In this document: piece after piece, positions 8,836 through 18,022 of the stretch
Layout of the letters: every line of letters starts with the position of its first letter
Position numbering within the stretch: the first letter of the stretch is position 1
From: Candidatus Bathyarchaeota archaeon
Lineage (GTDB): Archaea; Thermoproteota; Bathyarchaeia; Bathyarchaeales; Bathycorpusculaceae
NCBI GenBank assembly: GCA_026014745.1
Contig: JAOZHS010000001.1
Span: 930,001 to 994,000, forward strand
Direction: 5' to 3'
DNA: 64,000 nucleotides
Made by a program: the position numbers and the translations under genes
Notes under the pieces: generated by a model
The model's database searches: none
Seen by the model: only the letters and a program-made list of their open reading frames with translations
What the model was told of the DNA's origin: nothing

Positions 8836-9075
8836 TCAAATTGTTTCCTAATTAATGTATTGTTGGCGCGACTTTATTTGAATAAATCATTTGTGGACTG
8901 TGCATTGTCTCAGACGTTTTGGTAAACTTTGTCTCAATAATTTTCCTCTTTTGATACGTTGCTTTTCTTCCGATTTTGATAACTGCCCTTTGAGCAGGCA
9001 AATAATCTTTTGTAGCGTAGCGGTCTTAAACGCTTTCTGAAGAGGGTTAACTCCTGAAAAATTAACACTTTTCTT

Positions 9076-9092
9076 ACTCACGATATGTGAGT
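9076..9092. promoter_or_regulatory. Palindrome ACTCAC-GATAT-GTGAGT
   Basis: Perfect 6-bp arms around a 5-bp centre, 63 bases upstream of the propeller gene at 9155, in the 319-bp gap (8836-9154) shared with the divergent Lrp gene. The position is right for an operator, possibly for that Lrp protein. The rest of the gap shows no convincing gene. Confidence 0.4.
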
Positions 9093-9154
9093 GAGTCTAA
9101 TATTTCCTTCAGAAACAATTCAGGTTCCACTCTTCAAAAGAGAGAGAAATCAAT

Positions 9155-11704
9155 ATGAAAATACAAAAAACTAAATGTAAACCTACAATTTTCGCTATTC
9201 TTTTGCTATTAGCTATTGCCATACCGCTTTTCGCTGTTACACCCAGTGCTAACGCTCATGACCCTGCATGGAAAATGCCCACATACGCCTACGTCAGTGC
9301 TGCACCCGACCCAATTGGAGTCGGTCAAACCGCTAACATAGTGTTCTGGATTGACAAAGTCATGCCAACCGCAGCCGGTTATGCCGGTGACCGCTGGTTC
9401 TTCTTCCTTGATATCAAGGCACCTGACAATACAACAACAACCAAGGGACCCTTCACTTCTGACCCTGTCGGTGGAAGCTTTTACGCCTTTACACCTGAAG
9501 AAACTGGCACTTACACATTCACTGCTCGTTTCGGACCCCAAGTAATTACTGGAAGCAACGGAACAGGCATATACAACTATAACATTGCCATTAACGATAC
9601 TTATCTGGCAAGCAGCGCAACAACGACCCTCACAGTGCAGGAAGAGCAGCTACCCGACCCAATCAACTACCCATTACCAACCGAATACTGGACACGTCCA
9701 ATTGATGGCCAAAATACTCCCTGGTACACGATTGCATCAAACTGGCTTGGTTCTCCCCAGATATACGGGAAATATCAGGCAGGCGGTAGTGCACCCAACA
9801 GCGCCCACATAATGTGGACAAAACCATATGCGTTCGGTGGTGTGGTCGGCGGAGACCCGTCACAAACAGGTATCGAAGCCGCAACATATTACGACGGAAC
9901 TGCATATGAAGGGGTATTCAATGGTCCGCTAATCATCCAAGGACGACTCTACTATGCTGTGCCGCTGAGTACCTCTAGAAGTGGCGGCGGATATGCCTGC
10001 GTAGATCTGCTTACTGGCGAAGAAATCTGGTGGCAGAATTACACGGTCAGCCCATCGTTTGGTCAACTATATGATTACGAGTCAATCAACCAGCACGGTG
10101 TCATCCGTAACGGCTACTTATGGGCATCTTCTGGTTCTTCAAACATTACAATGACAGCATATGACCCCATGACTGGTGCTTGGCTGTTCACTGAGACAAA
10201 CGTTCCTGCAGGCACTCTATCTTACGGTCCAAACGGAGAAATATTACGCTATGTCCTCAACGCAAGCGGCAAATGGTTGGCTCTTTGGAATAACACTGCA
10301 GCACACGGATTAACAGGTTCAACAGTCTCTACCGATTATACCAGTACTGGCTATAATCAGTGGCGACCTATAGGTAAGACAGTTAATGCTGGCGACGGCT
10401 ACACTTGGAACGTTTCAATACCCCAACTCATGACTGGCGCAACCATACAAGCAGTCATCAACGACGACATATTACTCGGCAGCAACGGCACACTTCCCAC
10501 CCCTGGCAGCAGTTGGAGTCCCTACACAGTTTGGGCAATAAGTCTAAAACCCGAAAGCAGAGGACAAATGCTATGGATGAAAAACTATGATGCACCCGCA
10601 GGCAACATCACCTTAAGCTTTGCACCTGTGTTCATGAGCGAATATGTAGACCCAACGTCTCGCGTATTCACTATGTTTGACAAAGAAGAAATCAAATGGC
10701 TTGGCTTCAGCATCGACAATGGCACAAAACTATGGGAAACTGAAACAGAAGCAGCTTTCAACTATTATGCTGATGTTGGCCTTACAAGATTTGCAGTTGC
10801 TGATGGTAAACTTTACTCTGCTGGATACGCAGGAGTACTTTACTGCTACGACCTTAAGACTGGCGCATACCTCTGGAACTATACTGCATTTGCCGGTTTG
10901 GATGCATCCTATCCAGGTTATCCACTTGGTATAGGCGCAATTGCTGACGGCAAAGTCTTCTTGTATACAACTGAGCACTCTGCCAATTCACCACACATGA
11001 AAGGCGTACAATTCCACTGCGTTAATGCCACTAGTGGCGACAAAATCTGGACCATCGATGGATATGGCACAAATAACGGCATAGCAATTGCAGATGGCTA
11101 CATGACATATCTGAACTTATACGATATGCAGATGTACACCATCGGCAAAGGCCCAAGCCAAACTGGCGTCACTGCCTCACCAAAAGTATCAGTTCAAGGC
11201 AGCAGCGTACTCATCGAAGGCACAGTAACAGACATCGCTGCAGGCACTACACAAAATGAGCAAGCTGGACGCTTTCCAAACGGTGTCCCCGCTGTCTCAG
11301 ACGAAAGTATGACCGCGTGGATGGACTACGTTTACATGCAGAAACCCATGCCAACTGATGTCACAGGTGTTGAAGTTCAATTAGCAGTCATCGACGGCAA
11401 CGGCAACTACCGCGAAATCGGCACAGCAACAAGCGATGCTAACGGCTGCTACAGCATGCCCTGGCTACCTGACATTCCAGGCAAATACACAGTAATCGCA
11501 ACCTTTGCTGGCTCTGAATCATACTACCCCTCACACGCACAAACCGCATTCAACGTAGACGAAGCAGTACCTACCACAGCTCCAACAGAAACTCCACAAT
11601 CAGTCGCAGACGCATACTTCGTTCCCGCAATTGCTGGTCTATTCGTCTTGGTTATCGTCGGTTTCATCGTTTTAGCTCTGCTGCTGCTCAGAAAACACGC
11701 ATAA
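9155..11704 (+). CDS. PQQ-type beta-propeller surface protein
   Basis: 849 aa, exported and anchored. Signal peptide at 1-35 (FAILLLLAIAIPLFAVTPSANA), then an Ig-like N-terminal domain (PTYAYVSAAPDPIGVGQTANIVFWID), then a PQQ/quinoprotein-like beta-propeller from about 170 to 670 with blade motifs such as YACVDLLTGEEIWWQNY, WLGFSIDNGTKLWETE and LYCYDLKTGAYLWNYT. A second Ig-like domain (about 680-800) precedes a Thr/Pro linker, a membrane helix and KHA tail. No catalytic residues of PQQ dehydrogenases can be assigned, so a structural or binding role is safest. It is clearly paralogous to the 901-aa protein at 53515. A T-rich stretch follows the stop. Confidence 0.85.
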   Translation: MKIQKTKCKPTIFAILLLLAIAIPLFAVTPSANAHDPAWKMPTYAYVSAAPDPIGVGQTANIVFWIDKVMPTAAGYAGDRWFFFLDIKAPDNTTTTKGPFTSDPVGGSFYAFTPEETGTYTFTARFGPQVITGSNGTGIYNYNIAINDTYLASSATTTLTVQEEQLPDPINYPLPTEYWTRPIDGQNTPWYTIASNWLGSPQIYGKYQAGGSAPNSAHIMWTKPYAFGGVVGGDPSQTGIEAATYYDGTAYEGVFNGPLIIQGRLYYAVPLSTSRSGGGYACVDLLTGEEIWWQNYTVSPSFGQLYDYESINQHGVIRNGYLWASSGSSNITMTAYDPMTGAWLFTETNVPAGTLSYGPNGEILRYVLNASGKWLALWNNTAAHGLTGSTVSTDYTSTGYNQWRPIGKTVNAGDGYTWNVSIPQLMTGATIQAVINDDILLGSNGTLPTPGSSWSPYTVWAISLKPESRGQMLWMKNYDAPAGNITLSFAPVFMSEYVDPTSRVFTMFDKEEIKWLGFSIDNGTKLWETETEAAFNYYADVGLTRFAVADGKLYSAGYAGVLYCYDLKTGAYLWNYTAFAGLDASYPGYPLGIGAIADGKVFLYTTEHSANSPHMKGVQFHCVNATSGDKIWTIDGYGTNNGIAIADGYMTYLNLYDMQMYTIGKGPSQTGVTASPKVSVQGSSVLIEGTVTDIAAGTTQNEQAGRFPNGVPAVSDESMTAWMDYVYMQKPMPTDVTGVEVQLAVIDGNGNYREIGTATSDANGCYSMPWLPDIPGKYTVIATFAGSESYYPSHAQTAFNVDEAVPTTAPTETPQSVADAYFVPAIAGLFVLVIVGFIVLALLLLRKHA

Positions 11705-11720
11705 ACTAAACCAAACAAAT

Positions 11721-11755
11721 CTTCCCTTTCTTTCTTTTTTTCAATAAAATTTTTT
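11721..11755 (+). terminator. T-rich archaeal-type terminator
   Basis: Successive T runs (CCCTTTCTTTCTTTTTTTC and a second TTTTTT) directly after the propeller gene stop, the usual archaeal intrinsic termination signal. Confidence 0.5.
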
Positions 11756-11805
11756 GTGATCTTTTAAAATCAGTATGCTTTGTGGCTGTTAGGAGATGCT
11801 ATTTA

Positions 11806-12105
11806 GTGCTGTCTCCCGAATCAATTATATACTCAATGCTCCCAGAATTAGTTGAAGAGTTAGCTGGAGAGAGGTCCGTGAAGAAGAAAGTCACGGTTAG
11901 ATTCATATTCGCAGCGGTACAGGGTATACTGACCATTGCAACTCTGTTTCTTGCGGTGCTTTTGTACTTCAACGTCTTAAGCATCCCTACCGCGTTAGGT
12001 ATACCTGCTGGAGCCTTGAACTTTTACATTGTTATGTTTACAATCTTTGGCGTGACTTTTCTGATTAGCGCATTATTCCTGCTTTATGATTGGTGGGAGA
12101 CATGA
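11806..12105 (+). CDS. Small two-helix membrane protein coupled to the APC permease
   Basis: 99 aa with a short cytoplasmic N-terminus (LPELVEELAGERSVKKK) and two hydrophobic helices (about 38-58 and 70-93), ending YDWWET. I chose the GTG at 11806 because AGGAG lies ten bases upstream; the frame stays open to a GTG at 11782 and also has an ATG at 11836. Its stop overlaps the start of the permease (ATGA at 12102-12105), which implies translational coupling and perhaps a role as an accessory subunit. No family recognised. Confidence 0.65.
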   Translation: MLSPESIIYSMLPELVEELAGERSVKKKVTVRFIFAAVQGILTIATLFLAVLLYFNVLSIPTALGIPAGALNFYIVMFTIFGVTFLISALFLLYDWWET

Positions 12106-13694
12106 TTACCGAAAGCCAAACCCGGAAAAAAACGTCCAAGCCCATCGGTTTATTTGACATAGTTATGGCTGGACTCAGCGGCGCGATAGGCTTCGAGATT
12201 TTCGTGCTCCTCGACTACGCCTACTTCCACCTAGCTGGACCCGACATGCTAATCGCTTTGGCATTAGGTGGACTCATAAACTTTCTAGTAATGCTCAGTT
12301 ACAGCGAGCTATCATCAGCCATGCCTAAAGCTGGAGGCGAATACACCTACATAAAAACCGCTTACGGCGGCTACGTCAGCTTTATCTTCGGATGTTTGCG
12401 ATGGCTCGCCAGCATCTTCGCCGCCTCTCTAGCTGCTGTGGCGTTTGTTTTGCAACTCTCCTATCTTTTCTCAGCTGTCTCGCCCCAACTTCAAACAGCT
12501 GTAATGGATCAAGCATGGCTTATTTCTCTTATCCTCGTTTTAGTAATGGGCATCCTCGAAGTAAGAGGCGTCAGACAAGTCGGTAACATCGTGGTTTTAG
12601 CCTTCATTTTGCTCTTTGCTGGTTTTATCATCGGCGGCTTTTTTGAAGGCATCAACACCATAAACCTTCAAGCGTCAACGTTGCCAACCGGCGTCTCAGG
12701 GATATTCGCCGCGATAGTCTACGTGTTTCCTATGTTTATTGGAACACGCGCTATAGTTGCCAATGCGCCCTCGTCAAAAAGTGAAAGAGACATCTCCCGT
12801 GGGCTTCTCCTTTCTGCCCTGATGATAATTCCCATCTACATCCTACTTGCCTTCGTCGCGGTAAGCACCGTATCTCCCCAAGATGCGCTAGCGCAAACTC
12901 CCCTTCTAACATTTGCAGCAGGCAAAGTATTCGGCAGTTACGGTAGCATAATCTTCGCCATAGCAGGCATGACAGCTTGTCTATCCGCAATCGGTACCTC
13001 GCTGTCAGTTCAATCCAGCATCGCCCGAGGTATGAGCCGAGACGGTTACTTCCCCAAAATCCTCCTCTCAATTCACTCAAAATTTGGAACCTACCACATT
13101 GCAGCCATAGTGGGCGTAGTTTTCATCATGTTCTTAAGCACTTTGGGCGCTGTGCCCTTCTTAGGCTACGCGGCTAGCTTTGGTTCCCTTTTGGTCTTTG
13201 CCCTTGTTAACCTCTCACTGATACGGCTAAGAAAAACAAAGCCCTACATGAACCGACCGTTTAAAACGCCTCTATATCCCTTTGTTCCCCTTCTGGGTTT
13301 GGTTATTTCTATCGCCTTAATGTTCGTTCCCATCCTGATAGGAGACGGAAACGCCATCGATGCTTTATTCTCCAGCCTTGGACTAACTGGCATAGTTATG
13401 GTAAGCTACTATCTGCGCATGGTGGGTCGCTACCGAGCGCAAATAGCTTTAGGCGGCATCGGCATCGGCGTAGGCTTCTTACTTGCGGTTTCTGCTGTGC
13501 TCAGCGTAGGCTCAGTCGTTGACTTCTTGCCCTTTTTGCCCAGCTACATTCAACTCGTGCTAGCCGTTGTCTTAATCATAACTGGCTTCTTCAACGTAAC
13601 CGCGCACATCAAAAGAAAAACAGAGAATTCTGAGGCACAGTCATCCGAGGGTTTACGAGACCGCCTCGCTAAACTCTTCAAATTCTCGACTTGA
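12102..13694 (+). CDS. APC superfamily amino acid permease
   Basis: 530 aa with about 12-13 membrane helices. The first helix carries the family motif GLSGAIGFEIFVLLDYAY, and PKAGGEYTYIKTAYGGYVSFIFG matches the APC consensus around helix 3. The product should be a proton- or sodium-coupled amino acid or polyamine transporter; the substrate cannot be read from sequence. Start ATG at 12102 overlaps the previous stop and has SD GGTGGGAG; a TTG at 12090 would add four residues. The 3' end overlaps the convergent coiled-coil gene by 42 bp. Confidence 0.85.
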   Translation: MITESQTRKKTSKPIGLFDIVMAGLSGAIGFEIFVLLDYAYFHLAGPDMLIALALGGLINFLVMLSYSELSSAMPKAGGEYTYIKTAYGGYVSFIFGCLRWLASIFAASLAAVAFVLQLSYLFSAVSPQLQTAVMDQAWLISLILVLVMGILEVRGVRQVGNIVVLAFILLFAGFIIGGFFEGINTINLQASTLPTGVSGIFAAIVYVFPMFIGTRAIVANAPSSKSERDISRGLLLSALMIIPIYILLAFVAVSTVSPQDALAQTPLLTFAAGKVFGSYGSIIFAIAGMTACLSAIGTSLSVQSSIARGMSRDGYFPKILLSIHSKFGTYHIAAIVGVVFIMFLSTLGAVPFLGYAASFGSLLVFALVNLSLIRLRKTKPYMNRPFKTPLYPFVPLLGLVISIALMFVPILIGDGNAIDALFSSLGLTGIVMVSYYLRMVGRYRAQIALGGIGIGVGFLLAVSAVLSVGSVVDFLPFLPSYIQLVLAVVLIITGFFNVTAHIKRKTENSEAQSSEGLRDRLAKLFKFST

Positions 13695-15269
13695 CAGCCA
13701 ATCCTGCTCTTTTAACTTACCCAAACCTTCCAAAATTGCCTCTTGGTTTTTTCCTTGGAGCATGTTGGTTTTGAGGCATGCCTCGAAAGTTTCACGGCTA
13801 AACACGACGTCCTCGTCAAGCAGCTTGATGAAGTTGTTGAGAATCAGAATGGTTTTTTTGTACCTCAGTTGGAAGAACTGTGAGATTTTTGTTTTCCCCA
13901 AACTTTTTAGACGCGCACTAAAACCGCCGCTGCTAACCACGGAGGGCGCAACGTATCCGTAGCGTTTTTGGGCTTTTGCTTGATAGCAGGCTAAATAGAG
14001 CGGCATGTAGATGAGGCTGTACTCTTGTCTTTTCTGTTTGACGCTTAACGCGTCGAACTCTATTACTATTCGCTCCCTGTTTTTAGCTAATTCATCGACT
14101 TTGACGATAATGTTTGACGTTAATTCTTCAATCTTCTCGATTTCATTCTGGTAAACCTTGACTTCCGCGTCTCTAGCAGCTTCAACCTCATACAAATCCC
14201 GTTTAGCTTCATTGATTTCAGAATCGTTTTTCTGCTTAAGCTGAAACAGCTCGTTTTTGCGGTCATCCTCAACGCTGAGGATTTCCTTTTTTAGCTGTTT
14301 TAGATTTGAATCCAACTCTGGACGTTTATCTTTGAGTTCACTGCGTTTCTCTTTCCATTTTCCTTCAGCAGTATCGTCCTTATTGATGGCGGCAGTTTTT
14401 ATTTCCGACTCCACCCGTTCAATATCTGCCTCTAAAAGCTCTTTGCTCTTCTCGAACTTGACAACTTCCGTCTGAAGAGCAGTTATCTTCACCCCATAAT
14501 TAGAGGAGATTTCTTTGACCTCGTTAGTGTAAGCCTTGTTTAACTTGGCCACACTATCATCCACGACAGCCTTGACCTTCTTGATTTTGGCACCGAACTT
14601 TTCCTCAGTTAACCTTATCTGTTCCCGTAAATCAAATTGCGCTTCTTGGCTTCTCAGGTTCAGTAGCTTAATTATTTCGCTTAGGTCGGCGATGTCTTCT
14701 AAAAACTTTAGCCTCTGATTTTCCACTTTTTCAAGCATATCGATAATCGCGTCTTTATCTTTAGAGGGCGAGACAAAAACAGCGTCCGTTACAGGTACAG
14801 TTTTTTGTTTTGCCTCTTTAGAATACTCAAGAAATTCCTCTGTGAACTCAGCGTCGTTGAGTAGTCCTTCTATTTCGAGTTTTTTTTCCTCGTTGGAGAT
14901 TTGGAAGTAGTTTTGGTTGTCTGAGAGAAAATTTAGATGTATATGATAATCTGTCTTTTTCCCGTTGAGATTGGTCTTGAATGATTTGAGGTCAGGTAGC
15001 ACCGAGTAGGGGATGATGTGGGCGGCAGCGTTTAATCCGTCTATGAGAAAGGTTAGCTCCCTGAAGGGAACCAGCCAAAAGGGATAGAAAACTTTTGATA
15101 CGAAAACAAGTTTTTCACCGCTTTGTTTTCTGAGAAATCCTCCCCCTTTTTCTCTGCTCATTTCTGCAAAACAGAATACTGCGGCTTTCTCAAGGTTCTC
15201 GTCTACGTCTTCATCTTCTCTTGATGAGATTGCGAAGGGCAGAATGTTCTTTTCATTTAAGTATGACAA
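13653..15269 (-). CDS. Large coiled-coil protein of unknown function
   Basis: 538 aa. The N-terminal third (1-170) is globular with mixed beta content, including KLVFVSKVFYPFWLVPFRELTFLIDGLN. Residues about 175-400 are a long charged heptad-rich coiled coil (for example SELKDKRPELDSNLKQLKKEI). The C-terminal 130 residues contain RYGYVAPSVVSSGGFSARLKSLG and a helical end. No signal peptide or membrane helix. I do not recognise the family; an SMC-like or cytoskeletal scaffold is conceivable but unsupported. It overlaps the APC permease tail to tail by 42 bp. Confidence 0.7.
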   Translation of the reverse strand: MSYLNEKNILPFAISSREDEDVDENLEKAAVFCFAEMSREKGGGFLRKQSGEKLVFVSKVFYPFWLVPFRELTFLIDGLNAAAHIIPYSVLPDLKSFKTNLNGKKTDYHIHLNFLSDNQNYFQISNEEKKLEIEGLLNDAEFTEEFLEYSKEAKQKTVPVTDAVFVSPSKDKDAIIDMLEKVENQRLKFLEDIADLSEIIKLLNLRSQEAQFDLREQIRLTEEKFGAKIKKVKAVVDDSVAKLNKAYTNEVKEISSNYGVKITALQTEVVKFEKSKELLEADIERVESEIKTAAINKDDTAEGKWKEKRSELKDKRPELDSNLKQLKKEILSVEDDRKNELFQLKQKNDSEINEAKRDLYEVEAARDAEVKVYQNEIEKIEELTSNIIVKVDELAKNRERIVIEFDALSVKQKRQEYSLIYMPLYLACYQAKAQKRYGYVAPSVVSSGGFSARLKSLGKTKISQFFQLRYKKTILILNNFIKLLDEDVVFSRETFEACLKTNMLQGKNQEAILEGLGKLKEQDWLSSREFEEFSEAVS

Positions 15270-15404
15270 AGCGCTAACCCGTAAGTGTTTCTAGCAGCTA
15301 GACCGAATTTAAAATTTACTGATAATTGTGGAAGGACGGTTTAGTACAAAAAAGTTTTAACTACCGCAATACTTACCAATAGCCGGCCACCTGAAGGGAA
15401 ATTT

Positions 15405-15737
15405 ATGTCATCTGAGGAAGAGAACCGGGAAGTTACGGTTAGAGCACCTTCAAAACCAGTTGTTTCTCCAGAAAAAAGAGAGGAGAAAACCACTCAGAAA
15501 GCGCTAGAAGAAGAACGCTTTGGAGTGCTACAGTTTCCCAAAAAAATCAGCCGCTACCTTGGATATGCCTGCACCGTGTTGGGTCTTGTACTTCTAGCCC
15601 TTTTTGCTATCGAAATAAGTAGCCAAACAGGCAGCTTAATATTTTCCGCGCAAAGCGGTTCAGCGGTCGTCGGCCTCTGGGTCTTCGTTGGACTGTTTAA
15701 CATAATTATCGGTTTTCTTTTTCTGGGGCGCGATTAG
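15405..15737 (+). CDS. Small two-helix membrane protein
   Basis: 110 aa: a charged cytoplasmic N-terminal segment of about 48 residues, then two hydrophobic helices (GYACTVLGLVLLALFAIEI and VVGLWVFVGLFNIIIGFLFLGRD). ATG start with SD GAAGGGAAA. Function unknown. It converges on, and overlaps by 78 bp, the next small membrane protein, with which it shares the last-helix pattern G-L-F-(N/D)-x3-G-x-L. Confidence 0.65.
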   Translation: MSSEEENREVTVRAPSKPVVSPEKREEKTTQKALEEERFGVLQFPKKISRYLGYACTVLGLVLLALFAIEISSQTGSLIFSAQSGSAVVGLWVFVGLFNIIIGFLFLGRD

Positions 15738-15962
15738 CCATCTCAATTTTTTGTCGTTGAAAGCCAAAAGTAACCCGCAGAAGACATCCAAAAAACCAAT
15801 GAACGCTACGGCAGCCAATAAAAATTGGTTTGTGAGTAAGCTGCTGAAATCAGCTGCACCTACGGCAATTAAAACCGCTATTACCAAGGTTACAAAACCA
15901 GCGAAGGCCACAAAGCCGCCCAAGGCGGTTTTTAACCGATTCTCAGTCGTTAGGGCAGACAA
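15660..15962 (-). CDS. Small two-helix membrane protein
   Basis: 100 aa with two hydrophobic helices (about 12-34 and 45-68) and a charged C-terminal tail (QKKKTDNYVKQSNEDPEADDR). TTG start with no clear SD. The last 78 bp overlap the 3' end of the opposing gene; the shared part encodes the hydrophilic tail here and the last helix there. Unknown function. Confidence 0.55.
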   Translation of the reverse strand: MSALTTENRLKTALGGFVAFAGFVTLVIAVLIAVGAADFSSLLTNQFLLAAVAFIGFLDVFCGLLLAFNDKKLRWLIAPQKKKTDNYVKQSNEDPEADDR

Positions 15963-16137
15963 TTTTTATCAATTTAGGTTAGCGTGTTGAGAGCAATAAC
16001 TCTTTTGCTAATCACTATAGCCGTAAGGCTTGTTATGGGACTTGACTCTCAATCAGAACTGTTGAAGAATGGGAAACAACTCTTCAATAGCGTCCTAAAT
16101 GTTGCTCGCTCATAGAGGCGTGTTGATGGCAGCTGAG

Positions 16138-16503
16138 TTATGCGACTATAAGTCTTGGGCCCGGAGTTTTTTCGGTGATAACTGGGCTTATTTTTTGGCA
16201 AATCATGAGCAGCGAGTTTTGAGTTACGTTCAGCAGGTTTCTTCCTTGTTCGGTTAGTTTGTATTCTTTTCGTGGTCTTTCGGAGTTCATGTTCCAGGCA
16301 CTTTCGATGTAGCCGCTCTTTTCTAGTTGCCCAAGAAGTGGATATATGGTGCTGGGGCCGAAGTAGATGCCGAAGTTTTTGCGGATAGTTGTGATTAGCT
16401 GGTAGCCGTGCATAGCGTTCTTCTCTAAGTATTGGAGGATAATCATGTCTAGGAGGCCTTTTGCAAGTTTTGATTGAGCTTTATTTACGTTTTTTGGGTT
16501 CAT
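16138..16503 (-). CDS. PadR family transcriptional regulator
   Basis: 121 aa winged-helix repressor. The PadR hallmarks are visible in order: LLDMIILQYLEKNAMHGYQLI, then FGIYFGPSTIYPLLGQLEKSGYIES and RKEYKLTEQGRNLL. PadR proteins respond to phenolics, antimicrobial compounds or other small ligands and usually repress their own gene or a neighbour. Two 18-bp direct repeats lie upstream (16595 and 16678). Remnants of the 3' part of this gene family occur at about 24937 and 31032. Confidence 0.9.
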   Translation of the reverse strand: MNPKNVNKAQSKLAKGLLDMIILQYLEKNAMHGYQLITTIRKNFGIYFGPSTIYPLLGQLEKSGYIESAWNMNSERPRKEYKLTEQGRNLLNVTQNSLLMICQKISPVITEKTPGPRLIVA

Positions 16504-16594
16504 TTTTGATCGTCACCGTTTGTTGTGTATCTTAATTCTCGCTAAATTAGTAAATAAAGGGTTTTACATACCCTAAGCATATTAAAAACGGATT

Positions 16595-16695
16595 TGTACA
16601 ACACAAATACACCTTACAACATGGAATACTACACAAAAACGAATACTGTGCCAAACAAAATAAGCCAAAAACAAAACTGTACAACATAAATACAC
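16595..16695. repeat. Pair of 18-bp direct repeats upstream of padR
   Basis: TGTACAACAcAAATACAC at 16595-16612 and TGTACAACAtAAATACAC at 16678-16695 differ at one base and are 83 bp apart. They lie 92 and 175 bp upstream of the padR start in an otherwise A-rich gap, and could be autoregulatory binding sites. Confidence 0.5.
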
Positions 16696-16769
16696 AAAAT
16701 TGGCGTGTCAAGGAAAAATTATGGCTGCAACGGGGTGGGCGCGGACCATTAAGCAGATGAAAACGGTGT

Positions 16770-17999
16770 TTATTTGTTGTTGCAGTACTCTTCAATTTTT
16801 TCCGCGGCTTTTTTGGCGAACGCTACCGCTTCAATGACTGTTTTGGGGCCAGTCACAATATCGCCTGCCGCAAATACTCCATCTTCTGATGTCCTGCCAA
16901 ACTCATCGACCTGTAGCAGTCCTCTCTGGGTGACTTTTGCACTGCCAACACTAACCACGTCTGCACCGGGACCCTGACCGATTGCGATGATAACTGAATC
17001 TGCCGGTAATTCAAACGCTGCTTGAAAGTCCTCCTTTAACGTTTCAGAACCGTCTTCAGCAACGATTTTGTCGACTTTTACGCACTTGACAGCGTTGTCC
17101 ATAATACGAATAACTTGGCAGTTATGCAGCATTTTTACGCCATCAATTTGTGCCATTTCAACTTCTGCTTTGTCTGCTCTGACCTCTTCAGGTCCTCTAT
17201 AGTTGAGGATGGTAACATCAGCATGCTGTTTTCTGATGGCGGTTCTTGCCGCATCCATGGCGACGTTTCCTGCACCAAGAATAACAACGTTCTTACCTAA
17301 TTTGTAGGCGTCAGGAGACCTCAAATAATCAATTGCAAAATGCACATGCCCCAAGGTTTCACCTAAAAGCCCAAAACGGTTAGGACGGGTTGTGCCCGTG
17401 CAAATAAATATTGCATCATAGCCGTCCAGAAACATGTCTTCAGTGGAGAAGTTTGTGCCTATTCGGGTGTTGGGGCGGAATTTAACATCTAAAGAATCAA
17501 GGATTTTTCGATAATACTCAAAGATGCTTCTGGGCAGCCTAAACTCTGGAATGCCATAACGCATTGCGCCGCCTATACTGTCCATCGCTTCAAACAAGGT
17601 TATAGAATAGCCCTTGATTGCCAAAATGATGCTCATTGTCATTCCAGCGGGGCCTGCGCCTACAACAGCGATTTTTTTGCCGTTTTTCTTGACTTGTGGC
17701 GGTTGGAAGGTTTCTAAGTAAAAACGAGAGACATATTGCTCTACTTTGTAGAATTCAATAGGCTGACCTTTTTTGCTCAATATGCAGTGTCCTTTACAGT
17801 TTCTGTCGTGGGGACAAACGATGGAGGTTATGGCGGATAGGGGGTTGTTGTTGAAAAGCAGTTCTCCTGCTTCTTCCAATTTGCCCTCCAGAAACATAGT
17901 CATTACCTGTGGGATAGGTGTCGCGACGGGGCAGCCCTTGGCGCATCCGGGCACTTTGCATTTTAGGCACCGTTGAGCTTCGGATTTTATGGTTGACAA
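16770..17999 (-). CDS. GltD-like NAD(P)H-dependent flavoprotein (glutamate synthase small-subunit family)
   Basis: 409 aa FAD- and NAD(P)-binding oxidoreductase of the GltD / NfnL / dihydropyrimidine-dehydrogenase N-terminal family. N-terminal cysteines for two [4Fe-4S] clusters are present (CLKCKVPGCAKGCP and CPHDRNCKGHC). The FAD site is VVGAGPAGM (about 112), the pyridine-nucleotide site ILGAGNVAMDAAR (about 246), and the family end motif is FAAGDIVTGPKTVIEAV. It is shorter than bacterial GltD (about 470 aa). No large GltB subunit is adjacent, so it may pass electrons between NAD(P)H and ferredoxin or a partner. It is the last gene of the operon, 23 bp after the STAS gene. Confidence 0.85.
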   Translation of the reverse strand: MSTIKSEAQRCLKCKVPGCAKGCPVATPIPQVMTMFLEGKLEEAGELLFNNNPLSAITSIVCPHDRNCKGHCILSKKGQPIEFYKVEQYVSRFYLETFQPPQVKKNGKKIAVVGAGPAGMTMSIILAIKGYSITLFEAMDSIGGAMRYGIPEFRLPRSIFEYYRKILDSLDVKFRPNTRIGTNFSTEDMFLDGYDAIFICTGTTRPNRFGLLGETLGHVHFAIDYLRSPDAYKLGKNVVILGAGNVAMDAARTAIRKQHADVTILNYRGPEEVRADKAEVEMAQIDGVKMLHNCQVIRIMDNAVKCVKVDKIVAEDGSETLKEDFQAAFELPADSVIIAIGQGPGADVVSVGSAKVTQRGLLQVDEFGRTSEDGVFAAGDIVTGPKTVIEAVAFAKKAAEKIEEYCNNK

Positions 18000-18022
18000 T
18001 CTCTTGGTTCTCCTCTATATTG

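Noticed and set aside
8887-9081. 64-codon minus-strand frame between the Lrp and propeller genes
   Set aside because: Basic, low-complexity product in a promoter region; no supporting signal.
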